From Oscheius tipulae (lineage: Eukaryota; Nematoda; Chromadorea; Rhabditida; Rhabditidae), in NCBI GenBank assembly GCA_037178975.1, contig JASJZH010000003.1:3906001-3970000 (forward strand): a DNA stretch of 64,000 nucleotides, given 5' to 3'. Below the pieces are notes generated by a model. The model was not told where the DNA came from, did not search any database, and was given only the letters and a program-made list of their open reading frames with translations. Shown here one piece after another: positions 47,201 through 57,352 of this stretch (its first letter is position 1; every line of letters begins with the position of its first letter). The translations under genes and the position numbers were made by a program.

Positions 47201-48697
47201 CACTCCTTTGAATCCAGCTACGCCGATCACTCTTGGACTGGGTGAGTGCCCCTAATTTTATCATATAAATTCTTAGGACCATCTACTCCACCGACCTTCC
47301 GACCTGAACTGAGAAGTCCTGTGGTCAGATCCACACATGAACACAACATGCAATCCTTGTTGCTAAAAGAGGAGAATCCGACTATCAAGTCAAGTTTGAC
47401 ACACCGATTGGAACAGCCTTCACTGCTGAATTCGCGAACTATCGTGCGTTATCAATCAATCATTTCAAACTTCCAATTCAGGAGACAAAGTCTGAATGGT
47501 TGAGACCAACTCCTACAGCTGCTGCCAACCTCGGATTTCCGAGTGGTCCTCCCAGAACAGCTCCGTCTTCAGCGCCCCCACGGAACATTGACCAGAATCC
47601 TTGGAAGGTTAAGACTATTACTTTCTCCTAACTAAATAACTCATTTCCAGTTGTCCAGTCTCCAGCCGCCTGTTCCAGTCTATCCTTCCTATGTGAATTC
47701 AACCACATCTCCTGTTGACGAGCCTTCGACTCCGAACAGTCTCCGAAACATCATGGATCTCAGTAGGGGTTCTGCCTAATTAATCTATAAAAAACCTAGG
47801 TCCGAGCATGGAAGTCGTTCCCAAACAAGAAGATGGAATGATGAGTGGTCCTTCGAGTGTGAAAACGCCAAGAGGATCCAGTCGTCAGGTACAAGCAGAC
47901 TCGACGCTCCATCCCGAAGAGAGGAAAAGAATACTGCATCTTCATGCCGAACAGAACAGAAGAAGTGCTCTGAAGGACGGATTCGATCAGTTGATGGAAC
48001 TGGTGGGGTTAGAGAGTATGAAGAATAAATTTCTTGACAGATACCGGATCTCTATTCTGGCGGAGTCAAGCCAACTAATGCTGTCGTTCTGGCCAAGTCA
48101 GCCGAGCATATCAGACGGTTGATTGTTCAGAAAAAGGAGCAACACGATGTGAGGATGGACCTCGTGGATAGGATCGCAAAACTGAACAAGAGAATAGCGT
48201 GAGTTCATCAGATTATATGAGAGAAGAAATCATATTTTCAGAACAGCTCAGGCTAATCTACCCTCAACGTCGGGAATGGTCTCGTCCCAGGTAGAACCTA
48301 AAGCAGCTTTGGAGAACTTTCACGACGGATATGTCAAGGAAAGAACGCGGAAAGATCACCGTTTCTGGGTTATGGCTCGACTCCTCCAACCCTTGACAGT
48401 CGGACAAGGGAACTCTTTCGCCGCGACTATGGCTGGAGATGCTTCGAGAGAAGAGGTAGTCAGTTCTCATTATGAAAGCAAGAAGACAATTAAGCTGGCA
48501 GCGAAGTGTTCGGAATGGATGAGAAATCGTTGGAAGGGGCCGGAACTGAGACCATTAGCTAGCAATATGCTGGTAAGTTGATAGTATTTACTAATTGAAC
48601 AAGCGCTCAGGTTCATCTTGCCACAAACACGGACATTCTAACTGATCCTCAAAGTCTACCGGAGTATGTCAAGGAGCAATTGAAGAACCCATTATAA
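44208..48697 (+). CDS. mml-1: Mondo family bHLH-Zip glucose-response transcription factor
   Basis: The N-terminus has the Mondo conserved region: IHSGHFMTSDPH (MCR I), SLNKLKRCIKVAYN, PKWKDFKGIRLHWKQRIRLNNVIWRAYYIE-type MCR III (residues around 44760-44860), then VLEGQYWKRGMG. A central activation part contains MQPGLLPLQPSLEEIM, followed by Pro/Ser-rich sequence. The bHLH-Zip domain is at about 47925-48180 (basic region RKRILHLHAEQNRR; helix 2 NAVVLAKSAEHIRR). The C-terminal dimerisation/cytoplasmic-retention domain ends TNTDILTDPQSLPEYV. Mondo pairs with Mlx to regulate sugar, lipid and lifespan genes. The bHLH basic region keeps the E-box-contacting H-x-x-E-x-x-R pattern. A SINE sits in the intron after 45002. 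The ATG follows TTTTCAG by nine bases. Confidence 0.93.
45027..45227 (+). mobile_element. tRNA-derived SINE in a Mondo intron
   Basis: GCCTCGTGGTGTGGTAGTGA resembles a tRNA 5' half with the polymerase III A box. About 45 bases later GGGTTCGAATCGCG is a good B box, with an anticodon-stem-like CTTGCTTGACAAG between them. A tRNA-unrelated body follows, ending in a run of T. It is not a functional tRNA because the acceptor stem does not pair and no 3' half closes it. Confidence 0.6.
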
Positions 48698-48906
48698 TAC
48701 TATACTAAATGTAGTTGGCAGTTCAAAGAACCGGGTTACACAGTTGATCTACCTCTGGATATTAGTCAACTGTGTTTGAAAGTATGCCAATACATGTTTT
48801 TTGTACATTTTCAGGAAAATATGTGCCATAGGTTTATTATTCTGTCAAAAAAATTCTTAAATTATATCCCAGATGTTGAGAAAAAAATGAATATAGAATG
48901 ATTCGT

Positions 48907-49471
48907 TTAAGCAGTTGCATCATTTCCGTAATAGTACGTTCCACTGACACACTTCACCCTGATGTAAGCAACCTCGGTGTCTTCTTTGGCTTTCTGAGCA
49001 TTGTCTCTCACGGTATTACAAGAATCGGTCACGCTAAATAAATATAAACAGAGTATTGTTTGTTTACGTGAATTTGTAGCTGCTAAGAGTAGTTCCAACC
49101 GCTGTCAATTCAGTATCCTTTGTTGGAACTGTAGCTGAAGGAGAGATTTTTCGTACCTGAAAGTATAATTTTCGCAAGAATATTATGACAGGCGGTCGCA
49201 CACTATAACTGAAAATGAGATTTTTATCAAGCAGTGAGCACAAAAATCTATCTTGACATAAGTTGGAAAGAATTACCGTTGTAGTAACACTATTAACTAA
49301 TGTAGAGCTAGGTACTGCGTTATTCAAAAGATAGACATCGATACTTTCTTTGGCAGAAGGATTGAAAACAGGGGAACAAGCCTGAAACAATTACTTTAGG
49401 TTTCTGCAGCTTCTTACTCGGGTTCCATGTGAGAGGATGATCGTGATGAAGAAGACCAGAAGAGCGGACAT
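48907..49471 (-). CDS. Small secreted protein of unknown family
   Basis: The first exon encodes a signal peptide (MSALLVFFITIILSHGTR). The next exons encode ACSPVFNPSAKESIDVYLLN, VRKISPSATVPTKDTELTAVG and, after a 34-bp intron, SVTDSCNTVRDNAQKAKEDT and VKCVSGTYYYGNDATA. It is threonine and serine rich with four cysteines, and no known domain was recognised. The 122-bp intron in the middle is chosen to keep phase; smaller alternatives exist. Confidence 0.5.
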
Positions 49472-49825
49472 GATGTAAATGATACTATATTTAACAGATT
49501 CGGTGCGACTTTTATACTACTTGTCGAGTCACCCTCAGCTTAAAATAGTCGTTATTGTGTTGACCAATGGATGCAGCTATAGTCGTTGAAACGACCCGGA
49601 GCCATCTTGGGAATAAATGTCCAACTGGTCAAGGACAAACCGTACAATAAGGTGAACAGCCAACAGACTCCATATAATTTGATTTGACTCATCTTTTCAC
49701 GTATCTTTCGGAAGGGAGATAGCCGCGAACACCGGTCCGTGTTAAATAGCTCCCGGTCATTTAATCTTGTGGTCAATCCCGCAGAACGAAAACTGGGTGT
49801 CTGGCTATCTCTATGACCTTTCAAC

Positions 49826-52800
49826 ATGTCTAAAATGTTTCAATTCCCATACAAATATTCTCTATTAACTGTTCAAAACAATAATACTGTGAGCTATCAA
49901 GAGGCATTAAAACAACAGTTTCAGAGAAACAAATCAAAATACTACATTTTATTATTTACTATCGCCGTCATTTCGTATATTCTTTGGGTAGGTAGGTCTT
50001 TCGCGTCCTCACAGTGAGTTTCTATTTTTACTGAACATCTCATTTTAGTTTCAACAATGGTCGCTCGGGGAAATGCGATGATCAACAGAACAGGTGGATG
50101 GTCTTGACCACTAAGCAATATCCAACTGACGATCTCAAGGTATTCAGATTTTCTGTCTCTTTTTCTGTCTCTTCAGTTATCATACCTGGGCAGGTCTATT
50201 TCCAAATTACCGGAAAAATTTCCAAGTTATGTGTTGAACTGAAAGTCCGCAACTTCTAACTTATTTTTCGGGTAAATCAAAAAATTTCTCAGCTTTGCAA
50301 TGTATTACAAAGTTATAAACCCAGAATTAAATTATCAAGGTTTTTGATGTTTTGCAAAGTTGTAGCCCTTGATCAGTTCTATAGCTTTGCAAAACATTGC
50401 ACAACTGGAAAGTGCTTTGGTCTAGCCGAAAAATTATCCGGAAGTCGTGGACATTCAGTTCAACTCATACCTTGAAATTTTTTTAGGTAATCTCTCTACT
50501 ACTAAAGCGCAATGGTGTCCGTCCGTCCGTGCGTCATCGCGAAAAAAAAGCTGGCAAGTCATGGCATGTCAAGAACTAAGATGACAAGTCAACTTTAGGG
50601 GAAACTTGGGAATTTAGATTATTGGAGAAGCGGCGAAGTCGCCTGTTGTAAATGCTAAGTCAATACTAAGGGGCGGCGAAGCCGTCGTAGACGGCTGGTT
50701 TGGACTAAACCCATACCAGAGGGTCAGAATTTGGTAGAAATAGATTTCTTGTGTCAAATATGCTAAATGGTCATGATAAACATCATTCGGAAGCCATTTT
50801 GGTCATTGGAGCCGAAATGGTCTCCCCCACATGATCTCTCTCTCTCACCCACACACACACACACAATCAAAAAGTCGTGTGAGAAGAGAGAGAGAGAGAG
50901 TACCGATTACCGGTCTCAGAACCTAATCTCGACTCATCCTTGCTGGAACATAACTGTCGTTGCTGACAGTGACACTCCATTTGACTAGGATCTTCCCGGT
51001 GTCCATTTCCTCTCCATTCAAAAACAAGCTACGATGGGATCCTTCGCTCAACTCCTTACATCCCACAGTTATACGAAAAAGAACATCGGCTACTTGTTTG
51101 CTGTTGCAAACGGAGCCGAGTGGATCTATGATGCTGATGATTATATAAAACTTTGCGGTCTGTTGGCTATTGTACTACAAATGAATTTTACAGGACCTGG
51201 TCTTGACCAGTTCGATTACAAACATACAATAGGTGGCCTACGGTATACACCAGCAGTCAATCGGAATTTATCCCAGAGACTCTTCAACCCGAATCAGTTT
51301 TTTGGGTACAGAAAGATGTGGCTGTTAGGATTCCCAAACGAGTATATCAGTGGACATTCTAACGGAGAGGACAGAATGGTTTTGTGCAAGACAATGAGGA
51401 CGGCTGCTGTTCAACATGGAATGACCCACTACTCAACTGATAGCAATTTAATCTACAGGTTTGCTGTACGTTCAAAAGAAAAAGAAAACAAGGTTTGCAG
51501 ACTTCGTCACGCAAGAACCATCGACTTCCCGGTTCCTTTCAATAAACATGCCCCTCCGATCACTCTGAGTCAAGGAACCTACGCTCCATGGACTGCCAGC
51601 AACACCCTCTTCCACTACAGAGCCTTTTTCACAATGTTTCTCCCAGTTACTGTTCCATCAAAGTAGGCGAAGCTATTGAAATAACACTCTCGTTTCAGCT
51701 CCGAGGATATTTGGAGATCCTATTTTGCCCAGAAACTTCTCCATCTCATTGGAGAAGAGGTCGCTTTCTATCCGGTCAATGCCGTCAAACTCGGGAGGTT
51801 TCCAAGTTACGAAAGTTTCGACAGTCAGTTCGAAGTGTAGTTTATCTTTTATACTAGAGACAGATCCTTGCAGAGCCTTCAAAAGCATGGCCAGAGTCTT
51901 GTCCATTCTCGACCAATGGACTTGTGCCTACCCAACAGTCGATGTTTGTACTGTGGCACTAGCCAAAACTTTTGTGTAAGTTAGTGAATCCCCAGCTCCA
52001 GTTCAGTTTAGAGACTACGGCTTCTTCGGACAACAAGACTACAACTTGATCTTTGTCTGGATCCAAGCTCTTCGAGACATCAACTATAAGTTCCCGCCTC
52101 TCAAGCATTCGTCCTTCATTATGGAATATATGATACGACCGTTTTTGAAGTTTGACAATTGTAGAGTTGCGAATCTTGATCTGGGTTCTGGATATGGAAG
52201 TTACACAGAAAGGGTGAGTGGAATATCTGTACTGAACGGCTGTTCCAGGAAAAGTCTCGAGCAGAAACTGCCGTTGATTCCTATCACGAGATTTTGGACT
52301 GGTGTGAGGAGGGATTAGCCAATGAAACTGATGGTATGGCACAGATGAAGTTTTTATTGGTTCCTTCAGGCTTGCGCCTTCCGAAGCCTGCCGACTTTGA
52401 GAATTTTCTGAACAGTGGACCTTTGAAAAACAGACAGAACTCGGTAATCAAACATGCTTTCCGACATTCACATATTTAGGTCCTTGTATTTGTGAACAAC
52501 TATCCCTGGAGAAAGTCGATAGGTCTCCTCCAACGGATGTACTCTCCCTTCTTCGGAATGACCGTCTTTTGCGGGACATGGGATCCGAATATCATTGAAA
52601 ACAACAGTGAGTTGGAGAAGATTGAATGAGAAATGAAGAAGAGTTCTAGGCACTCTGTACATCCAAAAACCGATCAGTTTCATCAACATCGGAACACATG
52701 AAATGCAAAACGGTCGCCATTACGAATATTGTTTCTCGAAGGCAAGAGAGTTGGGACTACGAAATGTAAAGGGTCAGCCTTTTTCTAAGGTTAACCAGAA

Positions 52801-53628
52801 CGATTTAGGCTATTACTTTGTCGCTGATGACTCACTTTACAACTTTTGGGTTCCGTTCAATGATAGCAGGATTTTCAATCCAGGGGAAACAATGACAAAT
52901 GGTGTGTGGTGGTCACAAACATCAGCGGACCAGGCTGCCAGACGTCTCAATAGTACGGATATACTGAATGATCCAGACACAATGCAGACATTGAAGGAGA
53001 TGGAAATAGGGGTATACTTGAGTCTCACATTGAGTTAGATATGTTTTTTTAGGTTCGCGCCAAGACCAACTACACTACCAATGCGGACTATATGGCAGCC
53101 TATACGGGTCGTACTTTCTCTGATTTGTAAGCTCTCTCATTTCCTTAGTCATTCTCTTTCAGCATCTACGTTCCCGCTCCTCATCTAGACTACGTAGCCA
53201 ATCTAGTCGAATTATTAGTCCCCACCGGGATGATGGTCGAAACTGTGATGGCTAAAATCCTCCATCCAGTGGATTATGAGTCATTCCTAACTGTTCCCTT
53301 TGACGAGTGCAGAAAAGAAGGATTCTTGTACGATTGGTGGTTCGACGAAATCCGGGGAACCCGGTACGAATACTACAAAGGGACCCGATTCGGCCTTCAT
53401 CCGATCAAGCTCAGTCGAGCCGAAACTGATCTCTACATGAGGGAAAATTCTGTGATATCGCGATCTCAAAATTTGTCAAAGGAATCTTTTTCAATGAATC
53501 TTTTACTTAAAAATATAACAAGTACAAAACACGAACATGACCAGTTATTTTTGCACCTGTTCTCAACACTAATCTGTCGGCGAATGATACGTGTTGAAAT
53601 CCCTTCCTATCTAAATGGTTTAATTTGA
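49826..53628 (+). CDS. STELLO / DUF288 glycosyltransferase-like type II membrane protein, copy 1
   Basis: A short cytoplasmic N-terminus and one membrane helix (SKYYILLFTIAVISYILWV) make it a type II Golgi-type protein. The DUF288 region starts RWMVLTTKQYPTDDLK and continues through WNITVVADSDTP, FAQLLTSHSYTKKNIGYLF and GAEWIYDADDY, the DxD-like acidic cluster where the family has DTDDD. Further on, LFNPNQFFGYRKMWLLGFP, APWTASNTLFHYRAFF and WRSYFAQKLLHLIGEEVAF are shared with copy 2. The large C-terminal part has MYSPFFGMTVFCGTWDP and HPIKLSRAETDLYM. Plant STELLO proteins assist cellulose synthesis; nematode members are uncharacterised. The DDY in place of DDD may impair metal binding. The intron 50140-50919 is filled with repeats. 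Confidence 0.8.
50205..50490. repeat. Foldback sequence in an intron of STELLO-like copy 1
   Basis: GTTGAACTGAAAGTCCGCAA near 50231 is matched in inverted orientation by the stretch ending TTCAGTTCAACTC near 50466. Pairing extends over about 55 bases with several mismatches. Internal AGCTTTGCAA copies add a second layer. Likely an old foldback or MITE insertion, directly next to a Helitron-like copy. Confidence 0.55.
50494..50715 (+). mobile_element. Helitron-like non-autonomous element, copy A
   Basis: It begins TCTCTACTACTAAAGCGC after an A, as Helitrons do, and ends in a hairpin (AAGCCGTCGTAGACGGCT) then CTGG followed by T. A diverged relative occurs at about 60165-60400 with shared GGTGTCCGTCCGT, AAAAGCTGGCAAGT, CATGTCAAGA, GGGACAAGTCA-like and AGCGGCGAA blocks in the same order. 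No helicase was found, so it would be non-autonomous. Confidence 0.5.
50838..50902. repeat. Compound microsatellite (CT)n (AC)n (AG)n
   Basis: CTCTCTCTCTC, then ACACACACACACAC, then GAGAGAGAGAGAG within 65 bases; the outer CT and AG runs are complementary and could fold back. It lies inside the repeat-filled intron of STELLO-like copy 1, just before the acceptor at 50919. Confidence 0.8.
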
Positions 53629-53788
53629 TACCATTTCTGCTCAGCCACCACCTCTTGCACACCGAAATGAACTGATCTCTTCTGTGTAATCAGCCTATTT
53701 CGTGTCTATTCGACTACTCGTGGCACAGAGAACTGTGAAGCCGATTCGTCTGTACAAACCATTCCAATTAGCTCATGTCTAGTTCGAA

Positions 53789-56700
53789 ATGAGACTCACC
53801 TTTCGTTTTTTCGCCTTCTTCATCTTCATTGGACTTGTGTCTGTAGTCACCTGGTTCAGTTGGGATAACTCCATTACAACCTCCAAAGTTCCTTGGTCAG
53901 TTGATTCTTGTTCTCAAGATGATTCAACTTTTAGGGCTCGTTTGAATAGTATCTCTTTGAACAATATAATCGATCGAGGACCCAGGTTGTCAATAAATAA
54001 AACTGTCGACAAAAAGAAATGGATTGTGGTCACCTCGATCCAATATCCGACCGAGGACGTCAAGGTTTGTCGAGGCTGTAAACAGTGCTATAGGTATTTT
54101 ACAGAACCTAGCCTTGCAATCGGGATGGACTGTCGTAGTTGTAGCAGACACAAAAACTCCCACAGATTGGTCTCATCCCGGTGTTCATTATCTATCAGTC
54201 GAGGACCAAGCCTCTTTTGGCTCCTTTGCTCAACTCCTTCCGTTCAACAGCTACACGAGAAAGAACCTCGGCTACTTGTATGCTATGATGAACGGAGCCG
54301 AGTGGATTTACGACACCGACGACGACAACAAACCTTACGGTATGGTGCGAGATTCTCATTATATATTCATAGTCCAGGTCTGGGCTTGGCACAGTTTGAC
54401 TATGGTGATACTATCAGTGGTCTCCGGTATACAGTCAATGTGACCAACAGGAATATGTCCGAGCAGCTCTTCAATCCGTATCAGTTCTTCGGATTCAAGA
54501 AGATGTGGCCTAGAGGGTTTCCGCTCGAATACTTAAGAGGACACAACAACGGAAAGAACAGAATGATTGCGTGTAGGAAGATGACCGCGGCCGTTGTACA
54601 ACAGGGCATTGTCAGCCATGATCCAGATATGGATGCGATTTTCAGGTTGCTGAAATGTATTGATTGCAACCTTCGTTTAGACTCCTGAACGCCGACAAGG
54701 AGTCAGGTCTTCATGTCTCTTTCAACAAGTTTGTGCCACCAATAACGCTAGAAGAAGGAACATATTCGCCCTGGAACTCACAGAACACACTCTTCCATCG
54801 GAGGGCCTTCTTCACCTTGTATCTTCCTACATCTGTAGCTTTTAGGTACGTTGAGTTTTAGGCTGAAGCCAACTAAAATTCTAGAGTAACCGACATTTGG
54901 AGATCCTATTTCGCTCAGAAACTTCTTCATCTAATCGGAGAGCAGGTGGCGTTCTATCCTGTGAACGCTGTTCAGTTCCGAAATGCTCACGATTATTTGA
55001 AAGATTTCAGCCAAGAAAGGTAAGTCAACCCGTTTTATGTTATATTATCTTTTAGAGACGTCTACGAAAAGTCAGGCAAGATTGTAGAGTTTTTGGATCA
55101 GTGGACCTGTCCGAATAAGACCGCCGCCGACTGTACCGAGGCTCTTGCTCTAGCCTTTCAGTAAGCTTATATGGTAAATTCAACTTGAACGAAACAGAGA
55201 GCAGGACTTTTGGAGAGAGGAGGACTACACTCTGGTCAAGGCTTGGATACAGGCTCTAAAAGACATGAACTACAAATTCCCCGAGTTGAAAGCCAATTCG
55301 AAACACGAAGAATATAAAGTCAATTCGAGTGTGAGATCCTGGAATTGTAGAGAGGCGAATATTGATGCGAGTTTGGGAGAATACGATCCGGACAAAACAG
55401 AGGTCAGTTGGATGTAGCACAAAAAAAAGCAAAAGTTTTAGGATACCAGTGTTGCGCAAAGAGCCGTTGACTACTATACACAGATTTTAGATTGGTGCGG
55501 ATACGAGGATGGCATGAATGGTCAGTTTAACGTCTATTGTCTGCTGAATGTTAGGAGATACGAGTTGGCAATCAATGGAATTTCTAGTGGGAACTCTAAA
55601 ATGAGAACAAAAATGAAAACGGGGAATGTGGCTAACTGGGACGAGCTACATGGGACAGAGAACATACGGGAACCAGCCGCTTACGCACCTGGCGGAGCGA
55701 TTCAGTGTTCGCTTTGTAACTTCCGAATTGTCTTGACTAGACTTGGCAAGCCTAATCTAGGATAACAGTTGACAGAAAAGGCTACAGAAACTATCAAGTA
55801 TTATCCCAGATTAGAGATGACGTGTGTAATAGACGCCTCTTGCAAATAGTAAAGATAGAATGTGGCTGCTAGAGCCACATAGAGCCGCTAGTATACATGA
55901 AATGGGGTCAAAATGGGAAATGGTATTACAAGAATAGTGGAGTAACTGACAGAAACACGGACAGAAAAGGACTTTTGGAGCTACAGATTCTCAGAAAACT
56001 CTCGAGACTAGAGCTACGAGAACTATTTCATTCAGTTAAAACCTTTTTCTAACTATTTCCCTAAAACAGATCAGATCCAAGTTCTAGATACGTTTCTTCC
56101 TCTGGCCGAAGACTTTGCACAGACTCTGAAACAGGGAACATTGGAAGTACGACAGAACCAGGTTCTCGTCCTGATCAACAATTTCCCCTGGTCAAGAGCA
56201 ATCGGCCTCCTTCAAAGAATGTATCAGCCCTTTTTTGCGATGACCATCTTCTGCGGAACGTGGCAGTCGGAGCGTTTTCAAAATGGTTCGGGTCCACGTT
56301 TGCCTCAAAGCCTCGGCTCTTTCAGAGTCTCTGGGTCCGCTTGATTCAGTCAACTACATAAATATGAACCGAAACGAGATGCAGAGTGGACGATACTATC
56401 ACTATTGTGTTTCGAAAGTGCGAGATCTCAGACTTCAGAATGTACGGGGTATGTTGGTGCGAGAAAGAATGCTAAATCATTCTATCAGGTTACTGGTTCG
56501 TTGCGGACGATTCCATTTTCAATCTATGGGCTCCAACTCCAGTCGATATTCCAATCCAGCCTCTTCCTTTAGCGTATGGGTCTAAGATGTATTGGCATGG
56601 GGTACGGTCAAAAGTTTCAGATTTGCTTCAAACCCATTTCAGAAGTACGGTCAAAAGTTCCTCGATTTGCTCCAAACCCAGTTCAAAGACGATAAAGCGA

Positions 56701-57276
56701 TACAAACTTCTTGGAAAGAATTCCAAGAAAATGTAAGGAAACTTTTTATACACAAAGTACGCTCTAATAGTTGGAAGCCAGAAACTCTTCAATGAATGCC
56801 ACCGACCTCATGTTAAGTTTTACGGGTAAAGTTTGCTGGGACTTGTGGGTTTTTGGAAGACTTGATGAGATCCAAGTTTCAGTTTCTATTTACCAACTAC
56901 CTCGATGGAATACTTCGGAAACTTGATAGAGGTTCTGGTATTGTCAGATATGCACGTCGAGAACGCTGTCACAAAAATTATTCACTCAGTCGAATTCGAC
57001 AAGTGAGTATAATGGCTCTTCTCACCACCTTTTCACCTTTTTAGTACTCGTGGGTTTCAGTCCATCTGGACATGGGACAGGGGAACCACGCTTCGACCAT
57101 ATAATGCCTCTCGACTGGGCTTGCATCCAGTCAAATTGAGCTACATGGACCAGAAGATAAATCGTCGTCTGCCATTCTGTTCCATTGTCATCAAGAAGTT
57201 CGTCAAGGAGATCTTTGGTCAAGAAATCAGTCTGAACATGACGACAACCGAAGGACCGGTCAAAAATAACAAGTAG
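53789..57276 (+). CDS. STELLO / DUF288 glycosyltransferase-like type II membrane protein, copy 2
   Basis: A tandem paralogue of the preceding gene. The start MRLTFRFFAFFIFIGLVSVV gives a signal anchor. The catalytic-like region reads KKWIVVTSIQYPTEDVK, WTVVVVADTKTPTDW, PFNSYTRKNLGYLYA and GAEWIYDTDDD, with the full acidic cluster. It then follows copy 1 through LFNPYQFFGFKKMWPRGFP, TYSPWNSQNTLFHRRAFF and WRSYFAQKLLHLIGEQ, to INNFPWSRAIGLLQRMYQPF and LHPVKLSYMDQK. Introns are mostly 36-45 bp. One at 55521-56069 is 549 bp where copy 1 has 36 bp. The intron 56602-56642 is a tandem copy of the following exon and has no counterpart in copy 1. Exon joins near 56830-56900 are uncertain. Confidence 0.8.
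56602..56688. repeat. 43-bp tandem duplication forming an intron
   Basis: GTACGGTCAAAAGTT starts at 56602 and again at 56645. Downstream of both, GATTTGCTYCAAACCCA and TTCA continue the match (about 37 of 44 aligned bases, one single-base gap). The first unit lies exactly in a GT..TTTCAG intron of 41 bp (56602-56642), the second in the following exon. Confidence 0.8.
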
Positions 57277-57352
57277 ATTCCGATGAATATAGAGACCTAC
57301 CTTTTTCCTTGATAAGAGCTGTAAAGATAGGCGAGTCGTCCGTTCCGCACAG

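Noticed and set aside
50838..50902. Tandem arrays as a possible CRISPR or satellite
   Set aside because: These are simple dinucleotide runs without unique spacers.
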